From: Marinomonas sp. TW1 | Lineage (GTDB): Bacteria; Pseudomonadota; Gammaproteobacteria; Pseudomonadales; Marinomonadaceae | DNA length: 46,581 nt | Reading direction: 5' to 3' | Assembly (NCBI RefSeq): GCF_001625355.1 | Contig: NZ_JSEE01000022.1 | Span: forward strand, 1 to 46,581 | Part shown: one piece after another, positions 38,682 through 46,392 of the stretch | Layout of the letters: each line of letters begins with the position of its first letter | Position numbering within the stretch: the stretch's first letter is position 1 | Position numbers and translations under genes: made by a program | Notes under the pieces: generated by a model | Told to the model about the DNA's origin: nothing | Seen by the model: the letters and a program-made list of their open reading frames with translations, nothing else | Database searches by the model: none

Positions 38682-38738
38682 AAAAAAAAACCATGTTGCC
38701 TAAAGCATCCCATTAGAATGTCTTAGGCAACATGGTTT
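38682..38738 (-). terminator. Terminator of the cold-shock gene
   Basis: AAACCATGTTGCCTAA (38688-38703) and TTAGGCAACATGGTTT (38723-38738) pair perfectly over 16 bp around a 19-nt loop. Nine T follow on the minus strand. It lies 28 nt after the csp stop. Confidence 0.85.
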
Positions 38739-38766
38739 CGTATTTTATAATGACAAATTATGTCAA

Positions 38767-38979
38767 TTATACAATCGTAACGTTTTCTGCTTGAGGGCCT
38801 TTTTGACCTTGAGTTACCTCAAAAGTTACTTGTTGTCCTTCAAGCAAAGTTTTACGGCCTGTACCATTGATCGCTCTGAAATGAACAAACACATCAGCAC
38901 CACCTTCACGCTCAATAAAACCAAAACCCTTCTCGTCGTTAAACCATTTAACAACACCAGAAACTAACTGATCTGACAT
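38767..38979 (-). CDS. Cold-shock-like protein (CspA family)
   Basis: 70 residues, one cold-shock OB-fold domain. RNP1 is KGFGFIE and RNP2 is [19 protein letters not shown] is the family start. It binds single-stranded RNA/DNA and melts RNA structure. The ATG at 38979 has ACGAGG 5-6 nt upstream; the in-frame ATG at 39009 lies in the leader. The leader is long and A/T rich, as for cold-induced csp mRNAs, but I could not place a cold box with certainty. Confidence 0.94.
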   Translation of the reverse strand: MSDQLVSGVVKWFNDEKGFGFIEREGGADVFVHFRAINGTGRKTLLEGQQVTFEVTQGQKGPQAENVTIV

Positions 38980-39417
38980 AATAACCTCGTTATTATAAAT
39001 AATATCCATTAAATAAAATCGATTGTTCCATAATTTTAAGAAACAACTTAATGTTAAGTTTACATAAGATAATATTTACCTTAATAAAATTAACAATCAA
39101 CAGATAATATGATGTTCAAAAAAAAATAGAAAGCCATTCGAATATAAGTATTGTTAAAAAAAGTAAACTTTCTTCATAGCTCTTGTCAATGTGCCTAGCA
39201 CCTTACTCAAACCTCTCTCCTCAAGAGCAGAACAACCAACCCATTTTAGGGCAGCAAAAAAATAAGCACCAAATTGACGCATAATTGGAATGAGTATTGC
39301 ATATAAATAGCCTGAATGAAGAATTTGTGATTGTTTTGGCCCCATAAAGCCTCAAGATAATGCAAAACAACAACAACAAAGCCCATTTTAGGGCAAAATG
39401 ACACACAGGAGATACTT
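38980..39417. other. Intergenic region between csp and amt (divergent promoters)
   Basis: 438 bp, A/T rich, without a credible gene. It holds the csp leader and promoter (minus) and, on the right, a sigma-54-like promoter and two copies of the palindrome CCCATTTTAGGGCA (39240-39253 and 39382-39395) associated with amt. Short frames here have no ribosome sites or protein-like composition. Confidence 0.7.
39286..39301 (+). promoter_or_regulatory. Candidate sigma-54 promoter of the ammonium transporter gene
   Basis: TGGAATGAGTATTGCA keeps the invariant GG and GC with exactly 10 bp between, and the -12 TTGCA is perfect; the -24 CAC is not conserved. It lies 117 bp before the start codon. Nitrogen control by NtrC would be expected, but I found only a partial NtrC-like half-site (GCACC at 39266) and no perfect enhancer. 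Confidence 0.5.
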
Positions 39418-40629
39418 GTGACCCCCTTAAACAGTGCAGTTGAAACTTTGATTTCCAGCTCGAATACACTTTTTATACTCCTCGGCGCCATTATGGTGTT
39501 TGCTATGCATGCAGGTTTCGCTTTTTTAGAAGTGGGAACCGTGCGCCATAAAAACCAAGTAAACGCTCTCGTAAAAATCATGACCGACTTCGCGATATCT
39601 GCACTAGTCTATTTCTTTGTTGGTTATCAAATTGCTTATGGAGTAAGTTTTTTTGACAGTGCCAGCGTCTTATCAGAGAACAATGGTTATGCGCTAGTCA
39701 AATTCTTCTTTTTGATGACTTTCGCCGCAGCCATTCCCGCTATTATCTCAGGAGGCGTTGCTGAACGCGCTAAGTTTTACCCCATGCTAATTTCAGCCGC
39801 CGTTATTGTTGGTATTGCTTATCCTTTTTTTGAAGGCTTAATCTGGAACGGTAACTACGGCTTTCAGGCATGGCTTGAGCAATCATTCGGTGCTCCTTTC
39901 CATGACTTTGCAGGATCAGTAGTTGTTCACGCTTTTGGTGGCTGGGTAGCCCTAGCAGCGATTCTCCTATTAGGCACACGAAATGGTCGTTTTAAGCAGG
40001 GTAAATTGGTCGCCTTTGCACCTTCTAATATTCCCTTCCTTGCTTTAGGGGCTTGGATTTTATGCATAGGCTGGTTTGGCTTTAATGTTATGTCAGCACA
40101 AACATTAGATGGCATCAGTGGTTTAGTGGCTGTTAACTCATTGATGGCAATGGTCGGCGGCACATTGGCGGCGATGATTTTTGGTAAAAATGACCCAGGG
40201 TTTATACACAATGGTCCTTTAGCTGGCCTTGTGGCGATTTGTGCAGGCTCTGATATCATGCACCCTATCGGTGCATTGGCAACAGGTGTGGTTGCTGGCG
40301 CCATCTTCACCTTCCTGTTTACCTTTATTCAACAGAAACTCAAGCACACAGATGATGTTTTAGGGGTATGGCCTTTACACGGAGTATGTGGACTTTGGGG
40401 TGGCATCGCTGCCGGCATTTTTGGCCTTGAACAATTTGGCGGCTTAGGTGGCGTAAGCTTTTATGCACAAGTTATCGGTAGCCTTCTTGGCGCTATAGTA
40501 GCCTTGATCAGTGGATTGATCGTTTATGGCGTCATTAAATCCATCAGTGGCTTACGTTTATCAGAGGAAGATGAATTTAACGGAGCTGACCTTGCGATTC
40601 ACAAGATAGGTTCAATAGGCAAAGAATAA
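39418..40629 (+). CDS. amt: Ammonium transporter (Amt family)
   Basis: 403 residues with about 11 membrane helices. It moves NH3/NH4+ through the inner membrane as a trimer. Core motifs: FAMHAGFAFLEVGTVRHKN (helix 1), GSVVVHAFGGWVA with the first twin-pore histidine, and GVWPLHGVCGLWGG with the second. The usual signal peptide of E. coli AmtB is absent. The start is GTG, with AGGAG 6 nt before it. No glnK (PII) gene adjoins it, unlike most glnK-amtB pairs. Confidence 0.95.
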   Translation: MTPLNSAVETLISSSNTLFILLGAIMVFAMHAGFAFLEVGTVRHKNQVNALVKIMTDFAISALVYFFVGYQIAYGVSFFDSASVLSENNGYALVKFFFLMTFAAAIPAIISGGVAERAKFYPMLISAAVIVGIAYPFFEGLIWNGNYGFQAWLEQSFGAPFHDFAGSVVVHAFGGWVALAAILLLGTRNGRFKQGKLVAFAPSNIPFLALGAWILCIGWFGFNVMSAQTLDGISGLVAVNSLMAMVGGTLAAMIFGKNDPGFIHNGPLAGLVAICAGSDIMHPIGALATGVVAGAIFTFLFTFIQQKLKHTDDVLGVWPLHGVCGLWGGIAAGIFGLEQFGGLGGVSFYAQVIGSLLGAIVALISGLIVYGVIKSISGLRLSEEDEFNGADLAIHKIGSIGKE

Positions 40630-40653
40630 TATCAAACACTGAACACAAACAAC

Positions 40654-40693
40654 GAAGAAGTAAAAAGCCAAATCATTGGCTTTTTACTTCTTC
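40654..40693 (+). terminator. Terminator of amt
   Basis: GAAGAAGTAAAAAGCCAA and TTGGCTTTTTACTTCTTC form a perfect 18-bp stem with an ATCA loop. The T tract lies inside the stem. It starts 24 bp after the amt stop. Confidence 0.8.
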
Positions 40694-40743
40694 TCTCTCC
40701 AACAAAGCTCGCTATACTAAGCTTTTTTTGGCGAGTAAATTGT

Positions 40744-41202
40744 ATGAAACTGTGGCTTATAACCCACTCAGAAGAACTGAAGAAAAGTACTGGCACCGGC
40801 AAATTAGTTAAGGAAGCCCTGAAACAAGATTGTGAAATCATAGAATGGTCAAGAGTTGAGCCACATCCTGAAGTCTTAGCACTCGATAAACAAAACACTT
40901 TATTAGTTTACCCAATCAATCAAGCCCAAGAACCAACTCAAGCGATGATTAACCCACCCGTCAAGCACCTCATCATCATTGATGGAACATGGCAGCAGGC
41001 TCGAAAAATATACAATCGTTCTCCCTATCTGCATGACTTCGCTCATCATGAAATTCTGAATATTCAATCAACATACAGCAAACGCCGCAACCAAAAACAA
41101 ACAGGATTATGTACGGCAGAAGTGGCGATTCATCTACTAACAGAACATAAACACCCAGCCGCAACAAAACTACAACAAGCGTATGATGATTTTAACCAGT
41201 AA
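40744..41202 (+). CDS. DTW-domain protein (possible tRNA acp3U transferase)
   Basis: 152 residues. The DTW motif is present as IIDGTWQQARKI (Asp80-Gly-Thr-Trp83), followed by the family pattern STYSKRRNQKQTGLCTAEVAI. Related TapT enzymes (about 230 residues) add aminocarboxypropyl to uridine 47 of tRNAs using SAM. This copy is much shorter and lacks the N-terminal cysteine cluster of TapT, so its activity is uncertain. Its 3' end overlaps the convergent FAH gene by 11 bp. Confidence 0.85.
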   Translation: MKLWLITHSEELKKSTGTGKLVKEALKQDCEIIEWSRVEPHPEVLALDKQNTLLVYPINQAQEPTQAMINPPVKHLIIIDGTWQQARKIYNRSPYLHDFAHHEILNIQSTYSKRRNQKQTGLCTAEVAIHLLTEHKHPAATKLQQAYDDFNQ

Positions 41203-41899
41203 CTCGAACCCTGACGTCACCTACCCCTTCAATCCAGGCAAACATTTCGTCACCTTTTATCACTGGCCCTACATTTTCAGGCGTTCCCGTCATGATTAAG
41301 TCTCCAGGGCGTAATTCATATACCTCTGATAATTTGCAAATAACCTCTTCAATGGACCAAGTTAAATGATCAACAGTGCTTAACTGCTTAACATCACCAT
41401 TTACTTTTAGTCCGATCTCAGCTTTACACACCTTAGCAGTTAATTCTTGACTTTTTAATACGATAGGGCTGATGGGAGCAGACTCATCAAACGACTTCCC
41501 CACTTCCCAAGGTCGTCCTTTCTTTTTCGCTTGAGCTTGAAGGTCTCGGCGTGTCATGTCTAACCCTACGGCATAACCTAAGATAGCGTCTTTAGCCTCT
41601 TTAATAGACAACTGACTCCCCCCTTTCGCAAGCGCCACCACAAGCTCTACTTCATACTCCAGCTGGGACGTAGCTAACGGATAAAGAATCGAAGATTCCT
41701 CAGAAAAAGCGATTGGCATAACGCAAGTAGCGTCTTTTTTAAAAAAGAAAGGCGGATCACGATCAGGATCATCCCCCATTTCCCTTGAATGAGCCGCATA
41801 ATTACGGCCAATACAAAACACTCGACCCACTGGAAAAAAACGCTCATCACCTTCAATAGGCAAACTAACTTGTTGTTGCACAGGCACGATATACTTCAC
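41192..41899 (-). CDS. Fumarylacetoacetate hydrolase family protein (acylpyruvase-like)
   Basis: 235 residues of the FAH fold. VFCIGRNYAAHSREMG near the N-terminus and the metal-binding acidic residues in LEYEVELVVAL and in GYAVGLDMTRRDLQ match the FAHD1/YcgM subgroup, which cleaves acylpyruvates or decarboxylates oxaloacetate; LIMTGTPENVGP ends the active-site region. I place the start at the GTG at 41899, since AAGG precedes it by 8 nt; the open frame continues upstream into the cupin gene in another frame. It follows the bicupin by 19 bp and is probably co-transcribed with it. Confidence 0.9.
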   Translation of the reverse strand: MKYIVPVQQQVSLPIEGDERFFPVGRVFCIGRNYAAHSREMGDDPDRDPPFFFKKDATCVMPIAFSEESSILYPLATSQLEYEVELVVALAKGGSQLSIKEAKDAILGYAVGLDMTRRDLQAQAKKKGRPWEVGKSFDESAPISPIVLKSQELTAKVCKAEIGLKVNGDVKQLSTVDHLTWSIEEVICKLSEVYELRPGDLIMTGTPENVGPVIKGDEMFAWIEGVGDVRVRVTG

Positions 41900-41918
41900 A
41901 CTACACACCTTAATTTTA

Positions 41919-42545
41919 TTAAAAATGACCTGTCTTAAGCCAAATAAAGCACTCACCATCCACTCGCCAATCCTTGGGCGAAAAGCTAGGCTCTCGAAAC
42001 CAAACACCTGCAGACAATGTATGTTCTCCATAGTTCGCTTGTCCAGATATCACAAAAACCTCAACCGCTTTAGACAAAGCCAATGTGGTTAATGTATTTT
42101 CACCTAACATTCGAATTAGATACACCCTTTCTTCACCATATTGATACAAAGGCAATATTGATGAATCCTTTTGATTCCAAATATTAGCAGCATCTAAAGA
42201 AACCCGATTCAAATCAGACGGGTGAAATTGATGCAATTTCACCAACAGCAAACACCCCTCACCACTATGAGGTGCATGACTGGTACCAGGAGGATTACGA
42301 AAGTAACTACCAGCCTTGAAGTCGCCAGTTTCGTCAGAGAATACACCACTCAGCACAAGAATTTCTTCTCCTAGAGGATGAGGGTGAGGACGAAAAACCG
42401 ATTTGGGCTGATATTGCACTATGCTAGTCGCGTGACCTCTTTCCGCTTCCTCGCGTGCCAGAGGCTTCCTAAACACACCTGTCATAGGGCTACCAATCCA
42501 TTCTTCTTGATTCGTATCTATAACGACTGTTTGAGCAAAATCCAT
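41919..42545 (-). CDS. Bicupin protein (ChrR-type cupin)
   Basis: About 208 residues with two cupin units. The first (about 25-110) carries RPHPHPLGEEILVLSG, with metal-ligand histidines and a glutamate, and GSYFRNPPGTSHAPHS; this is the anti-sigma ChrR/acetylacetone-cleaving type. The second (about 140-205) has EVFVISGQANYGEHTL but lacks the histidines, so it is probably structural. The start may be the ATG at 42545 or 42554; neither has a good ribosome site. It probably acts with the adjacent FAH-type hydrolase, but no pathway can be named. Confidence 0.82.
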   Translation of the reverse strand: MDFAQTVVIDTNQEEWIGSPMTGVFRKPLAREEAERGHATSIVQYQPKSVFRPHPHPLGEEILVLSGVFSDETGDFKAGSYFRNPPGTSHAPHSGEGCLLLVKLHQFHPSDLNRVSLDAANIWNQKDSSILPLYQYGEERVYLIRMLGENTLTTLALSKAVEVFVISGQANYGEHTLSAGVWFREPSFSPKDWRVDGECFIWLKTGHF

Positions 42546-42647
42546 ATTGAGCATAAGCAACAACCAACTGAACAAAATACATTCAGTTTAACGGTTAGCT
42601 TAAATTGCAATCAAGTAAATCCGTAAAAGAATCAACTTATTTAGGCA

Positions 42648-42682
42648 TAAAAAAAGGCACCAAATGTTGCCACTTGGTGCCT
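42648..42682 (-). terminator. Terminator of the porin gene
   Basis: AGGCACCAA/TTGGTGCCT, a 9-bp stem with a 10-nt loop, is followed by seven T on the minus strand. It lies about 130 nt after the porin stop, leaving an unusually long 3' untranslated tail. Confidence 0.8.
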
Positions 42683-42812
42683 AAAACGTTCCAACAATCC
42701 GCCTACAAGAGAAGAAATATGGAACCTTGAATGATCGTATTTAACATAAGGCTCCCACCTTCAAACCATCAGGAAGAAGCCTTAGAGTAAATAAAATCAA
42801 ATATTTATGATT

Positions 42813-43760
42813 TTAGAAACCGTAGTAAACGCCAACAGCTGTTTTAGTGTCTGTGTCGCTGTTAGAAGCATTTTCAAAGCTACCCACTTCACCGTATACA
42901 TATACGTTAGACGCAAGGCTGTATGTCACACCTGCACCGTATTCGTTGAAATCATCACCAGCATCTGGAGAAATAGACTGTACAGAAGCGTAGATATCAC
43001 CAGCACCGTAACCGTAACGTGCAGCTAGACCAACGACATCTTGAGCATCAGAAGTCGTTTCAAATTTAGCAGTGACATTCAGATTAGATTGAAGCTCGTA
43101 ACTAGCAGACAAACCAACTGTTTCTTCAACATCTGTGTAATTTCCGTTTTGATCGTAACCTAGAGCAACGGTCAAAGCGCCAGTAGAGTATTTAACAACA
43201 CCAGTTACACTTGAACCATCTTCAGTCTGAAGATCATCAGCTCCTGCAGTCGGAATTGTTTCTCCATCACCTGTCACCTGTGTAGAAAGCTGAACTTCAA
43301 AACCGTTCATAGATGGAGAAAAGAAAGCAATAGTATCACCCTCTTCTGTTGTCGTTGCATTAGTAAAACTTAGGTTTTCGAACTGATCAACAGAATCTTG
43401 GATAGCATTGTTGTAGATACTGTCAAACGTACCTACTTGCACTTTACCAAATCCACCTTTCAAGCCAACAAAAGCCTGATCCAGACCAACACTCACATCA
43501 CCACTTTTTTCGTCTGCATCCGCTTCAAGTTCATATTTGAAGAAAGCAGTTAGATCATCATTAATTAATGTTTCGCCTTTGAAACCAAATGTAGAACCAT
43601 TGTCAGCGAACTCAGATCCAGCATCAGATCCAGCATCTTTGTCAGTTAGTGCGTACTGGATGTTACCGTAAACATCAACGGTTGAACCTTCAGCTGCATG
43701 AACAGATACAGACGCAAGGGCTGCACTAGATACAGCAATAGCAATAATCGATTTTTTCAT
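42813..43760 (-). CDS. Gram-negative general porin
   Basis: 315 residues. The signal peptide (MKKSIIAIAVSSAALASVSVHA, cut before Ala-Glu) is followed by 16-strand porin features: GSTVDVYGNIQYALT at the start, STFGFKGETLINDDLTAFFKYE, VGLKGGFGKVQVGTFDSIYNN, and the terminal phenylalanine in VGVYYGF. The surplus of Asp/Glu suggests an acidic, marine-type porin. The ATG at 43760 is chosen because the signal begins there; the longer open frame to 43883 is untranslated leader. It allows passive uptake of small solutes. Confidence 0.93.
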   Translation of the reverse strand: MKKSIIAIAVSSAALASVSVHAAEGSTVDVYGNIQYALTDKDAGSDAGSEFADNGSTFGFKGETLINDDLTAFFKYELEADADEKSGDVSVGLDQAFVGLKGGFGKVQVGTFDSIYNNAIQDSVDQFENLSFTNATTTEEGDTIAFFSPSMNGFEVQLSTQVTGDGETIPTAGADDLQTEDGSSVTGVVKYSTGALTVALGYDQNGNYTDVEETVGLSASYELQSNLNVTAKFETTSDAQDVVGLAARYGYGAGDIYASVQSISPDAGDDFNEYGAGVTYSLASNVYVYGEVGSFENASNSDTDTKTAVGVYYGF

Positions 43761-44134
43761 TCTCGTTTTCCCTTTAATGTGTACATAGTTTCTTGTAGGC
43801 GCTTGATACGTGCAAGCAACAATAAAACAATCTAAAGATTCTGCAGAAATTAACAATACTACACGCATTAATTGCATAACCAATCCATTAATCGTGCATA
43901 TTTCATGACATCTGTTATTAAAAAAGGAAGGATAGAAAAAAAGAATATCTTAAAAAAGCTTTAAAATCATATAGTTAAAAACAAAAAGGACGGTAAATAT
44001 GGAGATAATAAGGAGTGAAAGTTAGATGGAAGGCAGTAGAATTGGAAGATAAGTGTAAAATCTTAATAAAATTAGTCGATAAACAATCAAAAATAGACAA
44101 CCAAGGCTTTACTCAAGCAAAACCTTGGCTGGAA
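43761..44134. other. Porin leader/promoter region and 3' side of DUF2058 gene
   Basis: 374 bp, A/T rich. It must contain the porin promoter and leader (minus). A short plus-strand frame (44015-44146, GTG start, 43 codons) exists but lacks confirmation. CCAAGG/CCTTGG around 44100-44127 could form a weak terminator hairpin for the DUF2058 gene. I see nothing else. Confidence 0.55.
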
Positions 44135-44680
44135 TTACCACATTAAATCATCAGGAATTTGGAAATCCGCATAAGGATCATCATCAACTGTTTCAACTCT
44201 GTTATTACAAACCAGAATATAACTGTCATCACGTTCACTGATCTTTACTGCGGCAGGCTCTGGAATAATTTCATATTGACCATCTAACTTCGCGATTGCC
44301 AACCGACCACCACTCAAATCATTGTGCATGTTCTGACTGATGTAAATTTGCTTAACTTTTTTGTTATCAGTGAAATGATAAGCAATGTCACCATCTTCTT
44401 TAACAATACGATTTTGTAAAATTATCTGCCGGATTTGACCATGAATGGCTTTATTTTCAATGTCTTTTTGACGTTGTAAGTTTAGCTGACGATCTTTTTC
44501 AAGCTTCTCATCTCTTTGTTTCTTCAACTCAGCAGCACGCTTATCTTTTTCATCATCAACGGCTTTGCCGTTTTTCACCTTTTGCTTCTGCTGTAATTTC
44601 TCAGCCTTAATTTTCTTGGCTTTCTTCTTATCAACAATACCAGCGCCTAAAAGCTGCTCTTGTAATGATTTAACGGCCAT
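44135..44680 (-). CDS. DUF2058 family protein (YaiL-like)
   Basis: 181 residues. Family hallmarks: KSLQEQLLGAGIVDKKKAKKIK at the N-terminus, a long Lys/Glu/Gln-rich coiled coil (about 25-80), then a small C-terminal domain with YHFTDNKKVKQIYIS and ending DDPYADFQIPDDLMW. The nucleoprotein/polysomal protein YaiL of E. coli is the named relative; its role is unsettled, perhaps RNA or ribosome association. AAAGGAGG precedes the ATG by 6-7 nt, one of the strongest sites in the window. Confidence 0.92.
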   Translation of the reverse strand: MAVKSLQEQLLGAGIVDKKKAKKIKAEKLQQKQKVKNGKAVDDEKDKRAAELKKQRDEKLEKDRQLNLQRQKDIENKAIHGQIRQIILQNRIVKEDGDIAYHFTDNKKVKQIYISQNMHNDLSGGRLAIAKLDGQYEIIPEPAAVKISERDDSYILVCNNRVETVDDDPYADFQIPDDLMW

Positions 44681-44757
44681 CAGAACCTCCTTTAGAGAAA
44701 ATCATACACATAACCAATCATCATTTAGATTTAATTGGAAAATCAAAATTTAGATAC

Positions 44758-44784
44758 AAAAAAAGCGACTCGAAAGTCGCTTTT
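44758..44784 (-). terminator. Terminator of the second cold-shock gene
   Basis: AAAAGCGACT-TTCG-AGTCGCTTTTTTT on the minus strand: a 10-bp stem, tetraloop and T tract, 40 nt after the stop at 44824. Confidence 0.88.
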
Positions 44785-44823
44785 GTCAATCTAATACTAG
44801 ATCAAATCTCTTAAAACGCTACC

Positions 44824-45033
44824 TTATAAAGGTGTTACGTTTTGAGCTTCAGGGCCTTTTTTACCTTGAGCTACTTGGAATTCAACTTTTTGGCCTTCAG
44901 CCAAAGTTTTGAAACCAGAACTGTTGATAGCAGAGAAATGAACAAATACATCAGGACCTTGATCCTGAGTGATGAAACCGAAACCTTTAGTTTCGTTGAA
45001 GAATTTTACTGTACCAGTAACTACGTCAGACAT
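44824..45033 (-). CDS. Cold-shock-like protein (CspA family), second copy
   Basis: 69 residues, single cold-shock domain: [17 protein letters not shown] (RNP1 KGFGFI), VFVHFSAI (RNP2). It differs from the copy at 38767 at many positions, including [12 protein letters not shown], so it is a paralogue rather than a recent duplicate. AGGATAA precedes the ATG. The leader is shorter and carries a CGGAAA/TTTCCG hairpin at 45067-45080. Confidence 0.95.
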   Translation of the reverse strand: MSDVVTGTVKFFNETKGFGFITQDQGPDVFVHFSAINSSGFKTLAEGQKVEFQVAQGKKGPEAQNVTPL

Positions 45034-45647
45034 GTCTGTTTATCCTGTAGGTTAAGTTAATTTACACGGAAAAATTTCCGTTATAGTGCTAAAAAAACTC
45101 GGTATTACTTATGACTTAACAGGATCGAACATACTTAACGTAGTATTCGCAACTCTGGACATAAATATTGCCAACTCTTTTAAACGAAATTGATTGTAGT
45201 CTTCTTTTAACACCAGGGTCAATCAAGTTTTGAACAAATTTGCACCTATTTGTAAAACAACTGCTCTTTTCTGAGGCAAAGCCCTCTATTACAGCCTTTA
45301 AATCAATAAATCCTAGTAACTATTTCCTCATAGCAACAAAATGACAGACCAGATCACTATTTAATGAAATTATTAAGTTTGATACGCGGCACCAAAGAGA
45401 TGCACTTAATACTGCACCAGTGCCTTAGAAAAATATTTGATAGGAATTGATCATTTTCTTACCGACGTAGAAGAATCTAACCCTCAATACAGACTAAACG
45501 CCATCGTAAAATTTTAATCGTTACATCTCCTAACATCACAACCTTCGGCTGTGCGTAGACAAACACAATTGTCTGATAGTAACTTAATAAGCGATTAAAG
45601 CTAAATTAGAAAGATTGTTGTGGCATCCTTTAGACATCATCAAATGT

Positions 45648-45673
45648 CGCTGACGACGACTGTGACGCAAGGC
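45648..45673 (+). repeat. 26-bp intergenic repeat, copy A
   Basis: Core CGCTGACGACGACTGTGACG followed by CAAGGC; it matches copy B at 24 of 26 positions. Flanks are unrelated. Confidence 0.7.
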
Positions 45674-45927
45674 TTAAACATCAAGTAGTGTGGTTGGTTG
45701 AGCACAGTGGGACTTTTAAGGAGGTCTGACCCTGCACACTTGATACGAGAGGCTCTTGTTTTGCCGTATCTTTTTAGAGAGCTGCTGACGCGTCGAGCTG
45801 GCGAGACAAGCACAAGCAAATAGAAGCACAAGAAACGACTTCTCGTAGGAGGGATAGAGCCCGATTTGTGGTTTGCCTCACTTATCGGTTAATGTGAATG
45901 CTTTGAGGTTGCTGGACTAACCCCATC

Positions 45928-45955
45928 CCTTCCCCTTGAAGACATAAGGGGAAGG
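45928..45955. repeat. Hairpin-forming inverted repeat
   Basis: CCTTCCCCTT (45928-45937) and AAGGGGAAGG (45946-45955) pair perfectly around an 8-nt loop. No T run; it resembles dispersed REP-like intergenic hairpins. Confidence 0.6.
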
Positions 45956-46035
45956 AACAAGAGACTTGGTTTGTCGACAAAACATCATATCGGATAGCTT
46001 GAGCCCATCTGACATGCATGTGACTAGATGAGCAA

Positions 46036-46096
46036 GATCCCAAGCAGCGTAAGCCGCTGACGACGGCAGTGACGCAAGGCGTCGCTGGTTGGGATC
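46036..46096. repeat. Large imperfect dyad containing repeat copy B
   Basis: GATCCCAAGCAGCG (46036-46049) pairs with CGCTGGTTGGGATC (46083-46096) at 13 of 14 positions. Inside lie the second copy of the 26-bp repeat (46055-46080) and the small hairpin GCCG-CTGACGA-CGGC. It has the look of a structured intergenic element. Confidence 0.6.
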
Positions 46097-46177
46097 GTGT
46101 TGTGTGTGAGGGTTTCAGAGGTTGGGATTTCTGAGGATATGATTTAACGATGACCAACATTTACGCCAGACGTAAAA

Positions 46178-46207
46178 AAGCCCTGATAGGATAACCTATC
46201 AGGGCTT
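46178..46207 (-). terminator. rRNA operon terminator, distal copy
   Basis: AAGCCCTGATAGG/CCTATCAGGGCTT, a perfect 13-bp stem with a 4-nt loop, is followed by a T run on the minus strand. It lies just after the aberrant 5S copy. Confidence 0.85.
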
Positions 46208-46216
46208 CTTAATTAG

Positions 46217-46364
46217 ATCTTGATAACGACCTACTCTCACATGCTTTCCTTTCATCATAAGGCCCACACGACCATCGGCGATGGCGAGCGCCTGCGGCGA
46301 ATAAAGAGCCACTGCTGAGTTCGAGGTGGGATTAGGTGGTTCAACGACCTAATTAACATCAAGT
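46217..46364 (-). pseudogene. Aberrant second 5S rRNA copy (expanded)
   Basis: Recognisable 5S sequence on the minus strand (GTTGAACCACCT, CGAACTCAGCAGTG, GCCATCGCCGATGG, ATGTGAGAGTAGGTCGT), but about 148 nt long instead of about 118. Two insertions, roughly 18 nt after CAGCAGTG and roughly 13 nt after GTGTGGG, enlarge internal arms. The closing helix ends still pair (CTTGAT with ATCAAG). It follows the first terminator, so transcription would need read-through. It is either a decaying duplicate or a divergent 5S; I favour the former. Confidence 0.7.
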
Positions 46365-46392
46365 CCATGTTGACGTTTCTACAGACGAAAAA

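Larger units (their letters stand above)
45034..46177. other. 1.1-kb non-coding region before the rRNA operon end
   Basis: No convincing gene on either strand. The left half (to about 45600) is A/T rich; the right half is richer in G+C and holds a duplicated 26-bp motif, a C-rich/G-rich hairpin and a large imperfect dyad. The longer open frames on the minus strand (45640-45831, 45882-46160) have low-complexity composition, no ribosome sites, and share a peptide-like stretch only because both cover the duplicated motif. Confidence 0.65.

Noticed and set aside
39191..39201. GTGC-CTA-GCAC palindrome as an NtrC enhancer
   Set aside because: The half-sites are in the reverse order to the NtrC consensus (GCAC...GTGC) and the spacing is wrong.
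39326..39344. A second sigma-54-like site (TTGGCCCC...AGC) nearer amt
   Set aside because: Only 9 bp separate GG and GC instead of the required 10.
39154..39581. Overlapping minus-strand frames in the csp-amt gap
   Set aside because: They overlap each other and the amt start, have no ribosome sites and no recognisable features.
39927..40310. 127-codon minus-strand frame within amt
   Set aside because: Antisense shadow of the hydrophobic transporter gene; Pro/Ala/Thr-rich with no ribosome site.
45640..45831. 63-codon minus-strand frame sharing PCVT-VVS with the one at 45882
   Set aside because: The likeness is caused solely by the shared 26-bp DNA repeat; no start signal or protein-like pattern.
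45882..46160. 92-codon minus-strand frame before the 5S genes
   Set aside because: Composition rich in Ser, Gln, Cys and Pro without a domain, no ribosome site, and it runs through the hairpin and dyad repeats; typical of spurious frames in intergenic repeats.
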